Shown piece after piece: positions 46,459 to 57,686 of a stretch of 64,000 nucleotides of DNA. Positions within the stretch are counted from its first letter, which is position 1. The number at the start of each line of letters is the position of its first letter. The stretch comes from Plicaturopsis crispa FD-325 SS-3. Taxonomy: Eukaryota; Basidiomycota; Agaricomycetes; Amylocorticiales; Amylocorticiaceae. The position numbers and the translations under genes are program-made. The notes under the pieces are model-generated. The model did no database searches and was not told the origin of the DNA. It saw nothing but the letters and a program-made list of their open reading frames with translations. The stretch is taken from the NCBI GenBank assembly GCA_000827205.1, contig KN832569.1:570647-634646 (forward strand), written 5' to 3'.

Positions 46459-48145
46459 TCTGAGGGGACGGGGAATGCAATTGCGACAGGTCTCCCTCCC
46501 ATTAAAAGGTCAGCCCGAAACAACAATGCCCCGAAGCACTCGTGTACCGCGTAGCACATGAGCGATGTACGGGAGAACATCAACAGTCCGGGGGAACATC
46601 CTTGATGCGGGCGCTTACTGTGCATCGCAACAACAAAAGATGGTTTCGGATTGTTCGTGGAGAAACCCATAAACAGCTCGGAGGGTAACAACGACGTCCC
46701 ATAGAAGCGCCGAATTGTAGGCACGGGCGTCTGTCGACAGTGATAGCGTATCTTCGTGGGCTCGTATCCAAAGGTCATGAGAACCAACGTGATACATGTA
46801 TAGAGCCGACCACCGCGTCCACACAGAGTACAAGATGCGGCTGTGGACCAATTGAGATGTGGCGACCTTGTGAATGCCGCTGTGCTCACGCGCGGGATCA
46901 GGCTATGGTGCGCAATTGATTCTGCGTAGATAAGCTCACCTCTCGAGACCCAAGGCGCACGCATTGGTGCAGCTAAAAGGGCACGGGTGTGGGGTTGCGA
47001 AGGGGCTCGATTTAGAACGCAACAAGGCCACTGAAACATCGACCAGAAATGTGAGATCGGCGAGCACTTGTTTTCTAGAACTTATCTATTAGCGCCCCGC
47101 ACGACCCGATGGACCCAGTAGAAGTGAAATGGGGCGCTCACGTTCGTAGCGGACGGTCAGAATCAAAGAGCAGGCGGCTACACCGCTGTCCATAGAATGT
47201 GAACATGGTGGATGGGGATCGCGCCTCCCGTAATGCAAATTAAGCGATCGGGAGACAGCTACACTGATGGGTCGGAGCATGGAGGAATACGGTGTGGCTT
47301 GATGCCGACACTAGCAGTAATCCTGACATTGAATAGTTCGGTGAAACTCGATGACTCTCACACTGATCTACGAATTCGTGCTCCAGTTTGCGTTTCATAC
47401 GAAGAAGAAAATTCACACTCACTTTGGATAAAACGGACCAGATGGCTCGAAGGCGATATGGATGTTGTGTCCCGGTCAAGCTCGGGTCGGTACTCGAGAT
47501 CTGCAGCTCTTTGGGCATGTTCCTAGCACGGAGTCCTACAGAAATGTCGACCGGACCAGAGCCACCGCGGGCAACATATACGATGACAACTGCGAGGCCC
47601 TGCAAGAGAATTAATATTTGAATTCCAACCACTGATCCGTACGGAATCCGCAGGACATACGATATGAATTATTGCGAGAGGCACCTGCTGAGCGTACTAT
47701 GGAATAGTACCAGCGAGGCAGGGAAACAAGCACCGTTGTCTAACGACACGGTCCCCTGAGATATCCTCGCTGCGTCAAAGGGCAAACACGGGGAAGGGAT
47801 AAAAATCAGAACACAGACTCCAAACCAAACCAAACCACCCACCCAAATAACAACCATCCATCCGTTAACACATCGACATGATCACCCGCCGGAAAGGCTT
47901 ACGAGCGCAGTCAGAAATTCCTCGAAAGAGTTGAACGACAGCGCAGAGGTGGGTAGGGGAAATACCTTTTGCTGCCCGTTGGGACCATCGTTCAGTCTTC
48001 TGTATTGCGCTCGGGGTTGGAACTGAACGGTTGCTTTGCATCAGAACTAAGTAGTACAAAACCAGAAACGAAACAACTGGCAGTAAAGTACCTGCCGCTG
48101 GTTCAACTTGAAGTGTCCTGGTGTCCGAAGCAAAAACAAAACATC
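46459..48145. other. 1.7-kb stretch with no firm gene
   Basis: This stretch upstream of the EF-hand gene has several medium ORFs on the minus strand. One at 47240-47632 begins MVGIQILILLQGLAVVIVYV, a hydrophobic start, and continues with a basic stretch ending near FLLRMKRKLE. Another at 46615-46851 reads like protein and ends at a possible donor. I could not join them into a coherent gene and recognise no family. A small membrane protein gene here is possible but unproven. Confidence 0.3.
48131..48145 (-). terminator. Pol III T-run terminator of the initiator tRNA
   Basis: On the minus strand the tRNA 3' end is followed within a few bases by TTTTGTTTTT. A run of four or more T residues is the standard RNA polymerase III stop signal. 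Confidence 0.8.
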
Positions 48146-48217
48146 TAGCAGCGCCTCGTCTCGATCGAGGGACCTCGGGGTTATGAGCCCCGCGCGCTTC
48201 CACTGCGCCACGCTGCT
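48146..48217 (-). tRNA. Initiator tRNA-Met (CAT)
   Basis: The minus strand folds as a 72-nt tRNA. The acceptor stem AGCAGCG pairs with CGCTGCT, with A1:U72 and a discriminator A. The D arm contains GGCGCAGTGGAAGCGC. The anticodon stem CGGGG/CCCCG holds the loop CTCATAA with anticodon CAT. The T loop has the ATCGA sequence characteristic of eukaryotic initiators rather than TTC. The A1:U72 pair, absence of an intron and overall match to the conserved eukaryotic initiator all mark it as tRNAi-Met, not elongator. On the sense strand a T4 run and a T5 run follow at once (48141-48138 and 48136-48132), a Pol III terminator. It lies head-to-head with BRF1, 276 bp apart. Confidence 0.95.
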
Positions 48218-48493
48218 GTGGAATGTCTTGGCCAAATGACAATTTTGAAGAGCAAGCCCCTCGAGTCACGTTTGTGACCGAGATTCTGTGACTCGAGGGC
48301 CCCTGAGCAGATTTTATCTAGAAATTGAATGCCTCTCAGCGCTTTATTGGTTTCTGACACTTGCCTTGGCTGCTGTATCTTGCTTTATGTTTTAACTGCT
48401 ATAACTTGTATCATCTTGCTCTGCTGCAGGAGCGACCGCGCGTAGACTGCGCTCTAATTTTTATCTCTTTCTTATCAGGAGGCCCTATACGCG

Positions 48494-50782
48494 ATGGTAC
48501 GCACGCCCCTTACATACGTCCGTGCGCAGACAGACGCTAATCGGTCGCAGACGGTTTGCAGCGACTGCGGCGGCACGGTCATCGAGTACGATGCTGCTGC
48601 GGGCAATGGGTTCTGTGTACAGTGTGGAACTGTCGTGGAGGAGAACACGATCGTCTCCGAGGTTGTGTTCGGTGAGACGTCCGGCGGCGCTGCCATGGTG
48701 CAGGGCTCGTACGTCGGCCAGGGTTCCAGTGCGTACTTAACGTCAACCCCGCCTTTGTAAATTCTAACAAGAATACAGCTCGTGCGAGGATGAGTGGGCC
48801 ATTCGGAAACAGGGGCAGCAGCGAGTCGAGGGAACAGACTATTGCGAACGGTACGCGCTATATGTTACTTTTCCGTGAAGAGGGGTGTCTCACCTATCGC
48901 GCAACAGCAAGCCGCAAGATACAGAGCATAGCGACCATTCTACGGCTATCCGAGGTAGTCTGCCTGGCCGCGACACGATTATATACCCTTGCCGTCGAGC
49001 ACAAATTTACCAAGGGCCGGAAAAGCCTGAACGTCGTCGCCGTCTGCCTCTATGTCGCCTGCCGCCAAAAGGAGACGCGAAACTACATGCTCATCGATTT
49101 CTCCGACTTACTTCAAGTACGCCTTCTCTCGAGTATGCAACCGCCCCTCTAATTAATGCCACTTGCAGGTCAACGTCTTCGAGCTCGGGCACACATATCT
49201 CCAGCTCGTGCAGACGCTCAATCTACGGCTGCCCCTGATCGACCCCGCGCACTACATCTCGCGCTTCGCCGCGCTGCTCGAGTTTGGCGACGCCACGCAC
49301 CAGGTCGCCGCAGACGCCGTGCGGCTCGTGCAGCGCTTCGACCGCGACTGGATGACGCGCGGGCGCCGCCCCGCAGGGATATGCGGCGCCGCGCTCCTCC
49401 TCGCAGCGCGCATGAACAACTTCCGGCGCAGCGTGCAGGAGATCGTGCAGGTCGTGAAGATCGCGGACACGACGCTTAAGAAGCGGCTGGACGAGTTCGG
49501 GAAGACGCCCAGCGGCGCGCTGACGCTGGCGGATTTTAGGAACGTGTGGCTGGAGGACGAGATGGACCCGCCAGCGTTTACGCAGGGGAAGGAGAGGGAG
49601 GAGGAGGGTGGGAAGAAGGCGAAGACAAAAACGGGCCAGAAAAAGAAACGGAAACGGAAGAGGGGGGAGGATAGCGAGGACGACGAGGATGTCGAGGGTG
49701 CAGAAGACATCGAGACGGAGGCGCAACCGCAATCTACTCCCGCGCCAGTCGACCCTGCACTCTTAACAGAGGGCATTTTGGCTGGCGCTGTCGACCCTAC
49801 TCCGCTCTTTATCCCTGAACCCGCTCCCGAGCCAGACTCAGAGAATGCAAACATCGATCCTGCGCTCCTTCCTCCACCCACGCATTCTCCCCCGCCACCT
49901 CCCCAGTCCTCCAGTCCTCCCCCCGACACTACCGCCGACGAGAACACGCTCATTGAGGAAGTCGACAACGTGCTCACAGACGAGGTCTCGACGTTTCTGC
50001 ACAACCCACAGGGCGCCATGCTTGCGGGTGCGCTAGACGAGGCTGAACAGCGGCGACTCGCGCACATCGAGGTCGGCGACGAGCTGCTCGGCCTCGACGA
50101 AGATGAACTCGATGCATTCCTCCTCACCGAGGACGAGGTGAAGATCAAGGAGCGCGTGTGGGTGGAGTTGAACAAGGAATATCTTGAGGCGCTAGCAGGT
50201 CAGTCGCCTTGGCTCACAAATCTTGTATTCCTTGATCTTTGCATTTGCTGAACGGTTCCCGCTGCAGCGAAAGGCGAGCAAGAAGAATCGGGCTCGTCCA
50301 CATCCAAAAGCCGCAAGGTTCGTACCTCGCCGCGGGCAAGATCCTTTTCTCGCCTGCGCATGTTTGGCTTTGTTGATTTCTGGTGGCTGAACCCGCGTTT
50401 TACACAGCGACGGAAGACGAGCACGAAGCCGCGGGACATGTCGACGCCGACGGGGAGCACCGCTGCAGAGTCCGTGCGCCATCTCATCAAGAAGAACCCG
50501 AAGTACAGTCGGCGGATTAACTACGACGCGCTCAAGGACCTGTTTGACCCCCAGCCGGCCACAGACGACAAGGACGACGAGGATCTTATTGCTATGGACG
50601 ACAAGAGCGACGGAGAGGGGGTCATCATTGAGGAGGGTGGTGGTGGTACTAAGAGCAGGAGGCCATCACTTCCTGCGAGCGCGGGCGGTACTGAGGGGCA
50701 AGATGACGATGAGGGAAGTGAGAAGGGCGACGAGCATATCGATGCTGGATGGGAAGATGCGTATGAGCAGGAGGCAGACTAA
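48494..50782 (+). CDS. BRF1: TFIIIB subunit Brf1
   Basis: The product is the TFIIB-related subunit of TFIIIB, which recruits RNA polymerase III to tRNA and 5S genes. After MVRTPLTYVRAQTDANRSQT comes a zinc ribbon, VCSDCGGTVIEY to GFCVQCGTVVEENTIVSEV. Two cyclin-like repeats follow: LSEVVCLAATRLYTLAVEH to KSLNVVAVCLYVACRQKETR, then DATHQVAADAVRLVQRFDRD to RRPAGICGAALLLAARMNNF. A VKIADTTLKKRLDEF stretch completes the core. The C-terminal half has a Lys/Arg cluster, acidic runs and the Brf1 homology block SRRINYDALKDLFDP near 50509. Introns after residue 79 or so, near 48850, near 49120 and two near 50200-50410 splice in frame. It ends AYEQEAD. The initiator tRNA gene lies in its divergent upstream region. 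Confidence 0.93.
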
Positions 50783-50956
50783 TGTATAACTGCACTGTTG
50801 TATTCTTGGGACATGGGTTTTTTGCATAATGTATCATGGGCTCGCAAGATCGTCGTCGACAAGCGTGTCCAAAGCTTCATACTCTTGAGAACATTCCTGA
50901 TCTGCGTGTAAAAGCAGACTGGGTATACAGCGTGTATAGAAGATGATCTCCTCGAA

Positions 50957-52800
50957 TCATGTATCCGACGGGGCCTGTAAGGTCAGTTGCCTGACTTGCT
51001 CCTCCAATGACCGCAACCTCGCCTGGTACTGCGCATGCACCCGCCTAAGCATCGGCATCATCTCTAGCGCCTCGAAGAAAAGCGCGATCCACCCGTGGAC
51101 CGCTGCTAGGGTGTCGACTTCTAGAGACGTGACAGCAGGACCGACGATGTGATACGTCGGTAACATAGCGATGGAGCACGATGGTGGTATTACCTGCGCC
51201 AAGTACCCCGCTATGTCAGCCGGCGCTCGGCGGGTGCCAATGACCGCAGTTTCAAGGCGTTCGAGATGCTGGAAAGGATAGAACGCTTCCGGGGGATCAT
51301 CACCAGGGACAGGGATGCTATATGGGTTGAAGAACATATAGAGGGAGCGCAGTTCGGGGCAGAGGCGCGCGATGGGGGATAAGATATCCAGGCCGATTGG
51401 CGCAATGGGCGAGTCCCACACGAACCTCGTAGCGAGTCGCAGGGTCCGGATGCGGGGCCAGCCGGCCACGACGTATAGCAAGTTGCTGTCGAGCATTTGC
51501 AGCTGGCTCGGTATATTGAGTTTTAGGTGCTCGATGTCATGTAGGTGGCGGAGAGGCGCTATAACGTCGAACGTGATTGGTCCAAAGCTGTCGTCCCCTG
51601 CGTCCTCGTGGAGCACGAAGAGCTCGAAGTAGACGAGCCGAGGGCACTCCTCTGCGAGCACCGCAAAAAAATCACCGATGTCAGCCGGAAGCTCGAAATG
51701 TGGGGTAATTATATGGAGGTGCTGGAGCTGGCTGGCCGGGAAGGGTGACTGCAAAAAATGCGTGCATCCCCAGAGATTCGCCTTCAGCGCCATCTCTTTG
51801 ATGCGAGGAAATGCGCCTTGGTGTACGAACGGCATAAATTCCTCCATCTCGTTCGGTGGATCCTGTGGTTCGAGGTGAGAATGCACAGAGTCGGGAGGGT
51901 GCATACGGACGACTTCGAGATCGGGACACTGCGCAAGAGCGATGACGACGTCCGAGGTAAGATATGATTCGGACACGACGAGGGTCTTGAGACTCTTCAG
52001 GCCGCATAGAAAAGCCTCCAGTCCAGGCCCGACTTTGCGGTACGATATTCCAGAACACATGTCGAGGTGCTCGATATGCGGCGCCCGAAATAGGACATCG
52101 GTGAAGAAGTTATCCAAGGCGTATAGATCGTTTTCAGTTGCAAATCCATCGGCGTTGGTTTTCACCGATAGCCTACGAACGCCTGGGTGGAGGAAAAGCG
52201 AGCTTAGAGGAAGCGACCTGGCAGGCGGGTCGTGAGCCCATGTGATTCGCATCAGGTTTGGAAAGAGGTTGAGTATAGGGCGAGATATGGCAAGCGTGGA
52301 GAAAGAGTCGTGGTGTACCATCGTACGCCTCTTTCTGAACTCTATATGCCGGATGCGCTCTGCGAACGTAGCAAACCTCGCCCATCGGTCGGGGGCGATG
52401 TGGTAGTTGAGAAGTGTCTGTCGAAATCATGAGTGGGCGCGTTCACGTATAAGTTTCAGCACCTCAAAAATAAAGTGCAATCAATGACAGATTCAACACA
52501 CATGCGTCCTGCGCGCCTGGCTGAGAAGATCGAACGGGGACAAAAACACGTTTCGTTCTCACCGAAAATGAGTAAGAATAGGACACTCACAAGCACTGCT
52601 GTTTTGGTGTCTGAGTTCACCCGTCCCATAGGTCCAAGCAGATAGAACAAGGCCTCAAGCCTGTCTACGCGCTCCCACACGACATCGAGGGCGCTGCTCG
52701 TCCATGCTTTGCAGACCCGCGTGCAAGCGACATCGGTTCGGCGATCAGTGTACTGGAAGAGTGTACCCAGTATTTCCGATATATACAGCGCGTGGTGCAT
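50957..52800 (-). CDS. F-box/LRR protein A
   Basis: Two exons, 52800-52591 and 52417-50957, give 556 residues from MHHALYISEILGTLFQYTDR; an in-frame ATG at 52845 would add 15. The F-box occupies the N-terminus (ALYISEILGTLF, VCKAWTSSALDVVWERVDRL). It is followed by leucine-rich segments such as FRAPHIEHLDMC, LCGLKSLKTLVVSESYL and WPRIRTLRLATRFVWD. The C-terminus, YQARLRSLEEQVRQLTLQAP, looks like a short coiled coil. F-box proteins bind Skp1 and bring targets to SCF ubiquitin ligases; the LRR part would choose the target, which is unknown. It is divergent from F-box/LRR protein B, about 300 bp apart, with the same two-exon layout. Confidence 0.85.
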
Positions 52801-53101
52801 GTATGTGGTCTGCAGTAAACGAACCAAACGATCCGTAAAGGCCAACGGACAAAGAAAAGTAGCGAGACGGTGAGCTTGGTGGAGTTGTGGTGGAGGCAGG
52901 AAATTGTTCCCGGTTCCGCCACCAATTTCCGGCGCCGACGTTTTCTCCGTTGTTGTTTCCTCGTTTCTTGTTCTCTACCTTGTCACTTATTTCTTGGTGC
53001 TCTTCATCGGCAAGCGCAATCTCTGTAAATCTCTGCCCAAAAGCTCTATAACACCATCGAGGATCTAAATTATCTGGTCGTGTCACCCTTAGGCTCTTCT
53101 C

Positions 53102-54879
53102 ATGTCCGGGCGTATCGCGTCGATGCTGTCGGGCAGCAGTGCACACCGCGCACTGTCTATACCGGAATTGCTCGACGTTGTGTTCAGCTATCTGGACCAG
53201 GTCGATAACGCGAATAACGCGTGCGTCTGCAGACATTGGTCTGAGATCGCCCTCGACTCTCTATGGCGCGAGGTCGACAATGTACGACGGCTATTCAATG
53301 TCCTCGCGCCGCTACGAAACTACGGGCAAGGCATGCGATACGTATGTAGCTTGATCTCCCATCTATCGACCGTGTTTGACCTTTGCGACAGGAATTTTCG
53401 AGGGGTTTAGAACCCAGTGACTGGGAGAGATTTAAGCCTTACTCACGACGAGTTCGGCGCCTGCGGTTTTGCGACGACTTCATGAGGTCGAAAGCCTTAC
53501 AGAGCATATTCGACGCTGTTGCTCGATCGCGGACCACCTTGGCCATTCTCCCAAATCTCCACACGCTGGAATGGATAGCACCCACATTTCGGTCGTTGAA
53601 CCTGTCGGTACTTTTCATGCACGACAGTGTCAAGCATCTCATCATCGGCATTCCCGGGGAGGTGGTCGAAGTGTCACCACTTTCCTTCTTCAAAGACATC
53701 GTTGCGCGCATGCCCGCCATTACGGAATTAGATCTCCGTATCATGGCTCCTGCAAGCGCGATCGAGAAGGATACCTTGTTCTTGTTCAACAATCTCCCTA
53801 TGCTCAAGAAAGTTACGGTTCCATACTGTCACATCACTTCCGGCGCTATCACCGAACTTTCAAAGTTGAAGAATCTCGGAGTCGTCGAATTCCAGTGGGG
53901 CGAACAGCAAGGTCGCGGGGACGTCAAGGACGTCCAGCTCTTTAGCCCCGTTCTCTCGGAGGGCGCATTCCCTTCGCTCTGGGATCTTTCGCTGTACGCA
54001 TCTCTGGACCATGTCACGCGATTTTTCGACCAAAAGTTCTCGCCCACCAACTTGACAATGCTCTACGTTGGTTCTCATGTGTTGGAGACGCCCGCGTCAC
54101 TGTGTAGTTTCCTAAACGTGATAGCCGACAATTGCCAGCTACTGACGGTACTCTACCTCGAGCTCTTGTCCTGCCACCAGCCGCCCGAGCCCGCCGAGGA
54201 CACGTCGATCTCCTTCGAAAATCTGCGCCCACTATTGCGGTGCCCTAATGTCACTTCATTCGAAATAACTCACGAGTACCCGTTGCGGGTTACCCAGGAC
54301 CAGATCGAGGAGCTCGCACACAAATGGCCCTCGCTAAAAAGGCTCTCGCTCATCAGTGACCCCGTAGTCCTCAATCCCCCTTCACTTACTCTGCGCGCCC
54401 TCCTACCCTTCGCGCGTCACTGCCCTAGATTGGGCCATCTCGGTCTCTACGTCCAAGCCTCTGTGCTGGACATTCCCGAACACGAGGAAATCAAGCCGTT
54501 TCAAGCACTTTCGCAGTTGGCCCTCGGTCTCTCTGACGTCGCGGACGAGGGCGCTGTGGCGATGGTCCTTGCGCGGCTCTGTCCACTGGGCTGCGAAATG
54601 GAGTTCGGCGTCACTTGGCACCAGTTGCTTGACGGCGAATTTTCCAACGATGAGATAGAGGATACGGTAGAGAGTGTCGCTCTTGCGGACGAGGTTCAAA
54701 GACGGTGCAACCAGTGGAGGGAGGTTGCACGGCTGCTACCTTTGATGACGAAGCTGCGGCTGCAGGAGAGGGAGCGCAGCAAGAATATGACTTTGGAGCT
54801 CGAGGATTTACGGACGCGGAACAGGATTCTCATGGACAGGGCTAAGATGGACGAGACCGGAAGTTGCGTTATATCGTGA
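53102..54879 (+). CDS. F-box/LRR protein B
   Basis: Exons 53102-53341 and 53392-54879 encode 575 residues. The N-terminal F-box is ALSIPELLDVVFSYLDQVDN to CVCRHWSEIALDSLWREVDN. The second exon begins EFSRGLEPSDWERFKPYSRR, a junction typical of this Agaricomycete F-box group. Leucine-rich segments include LPNLHTLEWIAPTFRSLNLS, LPMLKKVTVPYCHI and WPSLKRLSLISDPVVL. The C-terminal LQERERSKNMTLELEDLRTR probably forms a coiled coil. As an SCF adaptor it would present unknown substrates for ubiquitination. It shares intron position, length and architecture with its divergent neighbour A, pointing to an inverted duplication followed by strong divergence. Confidence 0.87.
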
Positions 54880-55732
54880 ATAGTGAGTGCATGCATGTGC
54901 TGGATATATGTGACCGAAGTAGCTGAACTTTGGATCCCATTCCATAGTGCTTAACCGTTGTAACAATAATGTAAGTAAGCTATTCGTGTCTACGTGATTC
55001 TGTGTGGTCTTAACGATTTGTTCACGTCCTACAGCACTTACGTCGCTGTCATTGCTATCCGTTATGTTTATCATGTCCTGTATCTGCTGTCTCCTTTTAT
55101 TCCACTGCCTCATCTCAGATCCTCGATCAATGGGCTATGGCTACGACTCTGACATGGCAACGAAATCGCGTTGTGCAGCGTCTGAATGGGGTTCGGACGA
55201 CGGAGGCCTGTAGATGGCAGCCATATGGCTCGCTAGCCACGTGCATTCAATTTCCTGCCGCGTTGAGTCGTCCTGCAGTCCTGAGTCGTGATCTTGGCTT
55301 GTGATGATATGATTTCGGGTTACTGAGCGGGGCCCTCTATTTCTAACGTACGTTCCCCCATCTTGTTACCCTATAAATGTCTCCTTGACAATACTGACAG
55401 GTATCTGGGCGCACAAGTGCGCGCAGTATTGTGCATGGGTGTGTTCGTTAGACATGACAGCTAGGGTACAATCACCTAAAAATCCCTGGATTCCATGCGC
55501 CAAGTTACGTTGCGGTTTAGCATGCCATCGGGAAGAGGAGCTGAGAAGGTCTGTCCATGTCTATTCGCACATATAACTGATGTGGGCATATCGCTGATTC
55601 GGTATAAATACACCGACGTAATCAGGCTCCCTCGCGCACGTCCTTGACAAGCAGTGTGCAACGCAACCGGTTAAGCGCTCCATCCGTTGCGGCGTGGTCA
55701 TCTGTTGCCATGCGTAAGCACATGAATCGCAG
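54880..55732. other. Intergenic stretch upstream of the CBM19-like gene
   Basis: About 850 bp between F-box protein B and the secreted CBM19-like gene. Short ORFs on both strands lack motifs. The right part is the promoter of the secreted protein gene. Confidence 0.45.
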
Positions 55733-55739
55733 TATAAAG
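55733..55739 (+). promoter_or_regulatory. TATA box of the CBM19-like gene
   Basis: TATAAAG lies 171-177 bp before the start codon and is followed by a CT-rich segment at 55798-55840, where fungal transcripts often start. A clear TATA box fits a strongly regulated secreted-protein gene. Confidence 0.5.
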
Positions 55740-55909
55740 GCCAGCCAGCACTGGGCGTGGCGCCTTTTTCTTCAGCTTCAAGTTCAACTTCAGGTCAACT
55801 CTCTCTTTGACATTACTCTCTCTATTCTCGAGCCTGGTGCTCTTTATTCTCCCTGACCTGCTTCAGACCACACATTCACTTCTTACGACCTAAGCAATCC
55901 TTTTTCATC

Positions 55910-57228
55910 ATGGTCCAATTCACCGCTATCCTTGCCGCTTCGATGGCTATTAGCGCCGCCTCGGCGCTCCCCTTCCAGAAGCGTATCGCTCAAACCATCG
56001 CGGACTCGACGAAGGACTGGGTTGCTGCCTGCGTACGCCATCTAAAATGCTACCGCATAATGTCTTGCTCATTCTCATGATCGCATATAGACAAAGGCTG
56101 GTGGCGCCGATAAATGCGGGACTATCTCGCAAACCGCTTTCACGACTCTCCTAGCTGCCGGCAAGAACTGCGACCAGCAGGATGCGGCAGACCAGATGGT
56201 CGACCTGGCAAAGACCTTGAACAACGACCCCGACATGATCAAATTCGCGCAACTGTTCGTGCAGCAGCCCCGTAACGCGGTGAGTGCCCTCTTTTGTGTC
56301 TCACCTTCGATATCTCATACCCTTTGTGCAGCCCGACAGTCTCCAGGTTCCTTACTGCCAGACGGCACCCAAGAACGCTGAGCTCAACGGCTTCTTCCAC
56401 TGCCAGTTCTCTGGCTCCGACTTCACCAAATTCAGCGGTGACCAGACCGGCAACAAGCCGCTTGGTGTAGACAACCTGGACCCCGCAGGCTCGTGCCCCG
56501 CGAGCAAGACGCCCATTCCCGACGGCAAGCAGCTCACCGATATCACCCAGGACCCAGGGCAGCCGCAAGGGTGTGTAAACATATGTTGCTGCATGGAAGT
56601 TTGAACTAAACTATCATGTTCTTAGTGCGTCTGGATCCGCAGCATCAGGATCTTCGAACTCGACCGCCTCGGCTACCTCGGCTGCCCCTGCTGCTTCATC
56701 CTCTGTTGCCTCCACCGCGTCTGGAAGTGACAACTCCGGTGCTGGTGCAGCGTCCGAAAGCGCTGCGACCACTGCTGCTCCCGCTGCGTCCTCGAGCCCT
56801 GCCGCTGCTGCCGGCGCCGCCTCTGGCTTCCAAGCCCGTACGTAGAATCCTCCTCTATCCCCACGATATGTGTGTTGATCTCGAGCTACTCACAGAGAAC
56901 GGCAAGGACGCCCAGGCCCTCAATGCTAAGTTCGCCACCCTGACCGCTGACTCCGCGTGCACCGACGGCGACCAGGCCTGCGTCAGTGGCGGATTCGCTC
57001 AGTGCGTCGGTGGCAAGTTCGTCACCACCCAGTGCGCGGGTGGAACGCAGTGCTTCGCGCTCCCCCTCGTTAACAAGGCCGGCACAGTGCGTACTATTTT
57101 TCCGCTCCATTTCTTCGCATGCTGAGATCGTATTTCCTCTACAGTCCGTTACTTGCAGCACTCAAGCAGACGCGGCGGCGCGCATCGCTGCCACTGGAAC
57201 CCAGGGCGGTGTCACCGGCTCTGGCTAA
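55910..57228 (+). CDS. Secreted protein with CBM19-like C-terminus
   Basis: A signal peptide (MVQFTAILAASMAISAASAL) is followed by PFQKRIAQTIADSTKDWVAA and a cysteine-containing N-terminal domain (TKAGGADKCGTISQTAFTTL, SCPASKTPIPDG). Then comes a long Ser/Ala/Thr linker that would be O-glycosylated in the wall. The C-terminal domain reads DAQALNAKFATLTADSACTD, DQACVSGGFAQCVGGKFVTT, QCAGGTQCFALPLVN and SVTCSTQADAAARIA. Its cysteine pattern and opening match the carbohydrate-binding module family 19 type, linked to chitin binding. It ends GTQGGVTGSG. Five short introns splice in frame. The likely role is in the cell wall or outside the cell; the N-terminal domain has no function I recognise. 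Confidence 0.85.
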
Positions 57229-57686
57229 ATCCTTTGCTGAGGGTACTTGTTGAGAATGTTTCAATGCGGTGCATGTATGATCAGGGATACGGAATAGTTA
57301 GGTATTTATTGTCAATGGAAATGAGTTGACCCTACACGAGGCGGGAGTCCCCACTTGAGAATGACCGCAAGCTTCCTGTCAGCGTTTGAATCCCGGTCGG
57401 GGTAGTACTCGAGCGTGCACACCCATATTATTGCTTCATCCATACCGCAGACGATCTTATGGTCAAGTCCAACCTATGTTGTCTTCAGGAGACGAGCGGA
57501 GCCCCCTAGACAATGAGCGCTCGAAAGACGGTGCAAATAAATTTCTAGTTATTCCTGAGTGAGTATAGTAGCGTTGGAGGACGTGAAGGCGTAATACATG
57601 CTAGTGGTATGGGAGTACACACAGAGCTATCGTTAAATAGTACTTTTGGGGTGGGACGTCGCGCGCATCGTAGTGAAAAACTTATC
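57229..57686. other. Convergent spacer
   Basis: About 460 bp between the 3' ends of the CBM19-like gene and the NCS1 permease gene. It presumably carries both 3' UTRs. Nothing else is seen. Confidence 0.5.

Noticed and set aside
46386-47039. 217-codon minus-strand ORF upstream of and overlapping the EF-hand start
   Set aside because: It overlaps the first EF-hand exon in another frame and shows no motif. It is probably 5' UTR and chance reading.
52841-53101. Possible gene between the two F-box genes
   Set aside because: ORFs here are antisense readings of the shared promoter and 5' UTRs. The space is too short and lacks motifs.
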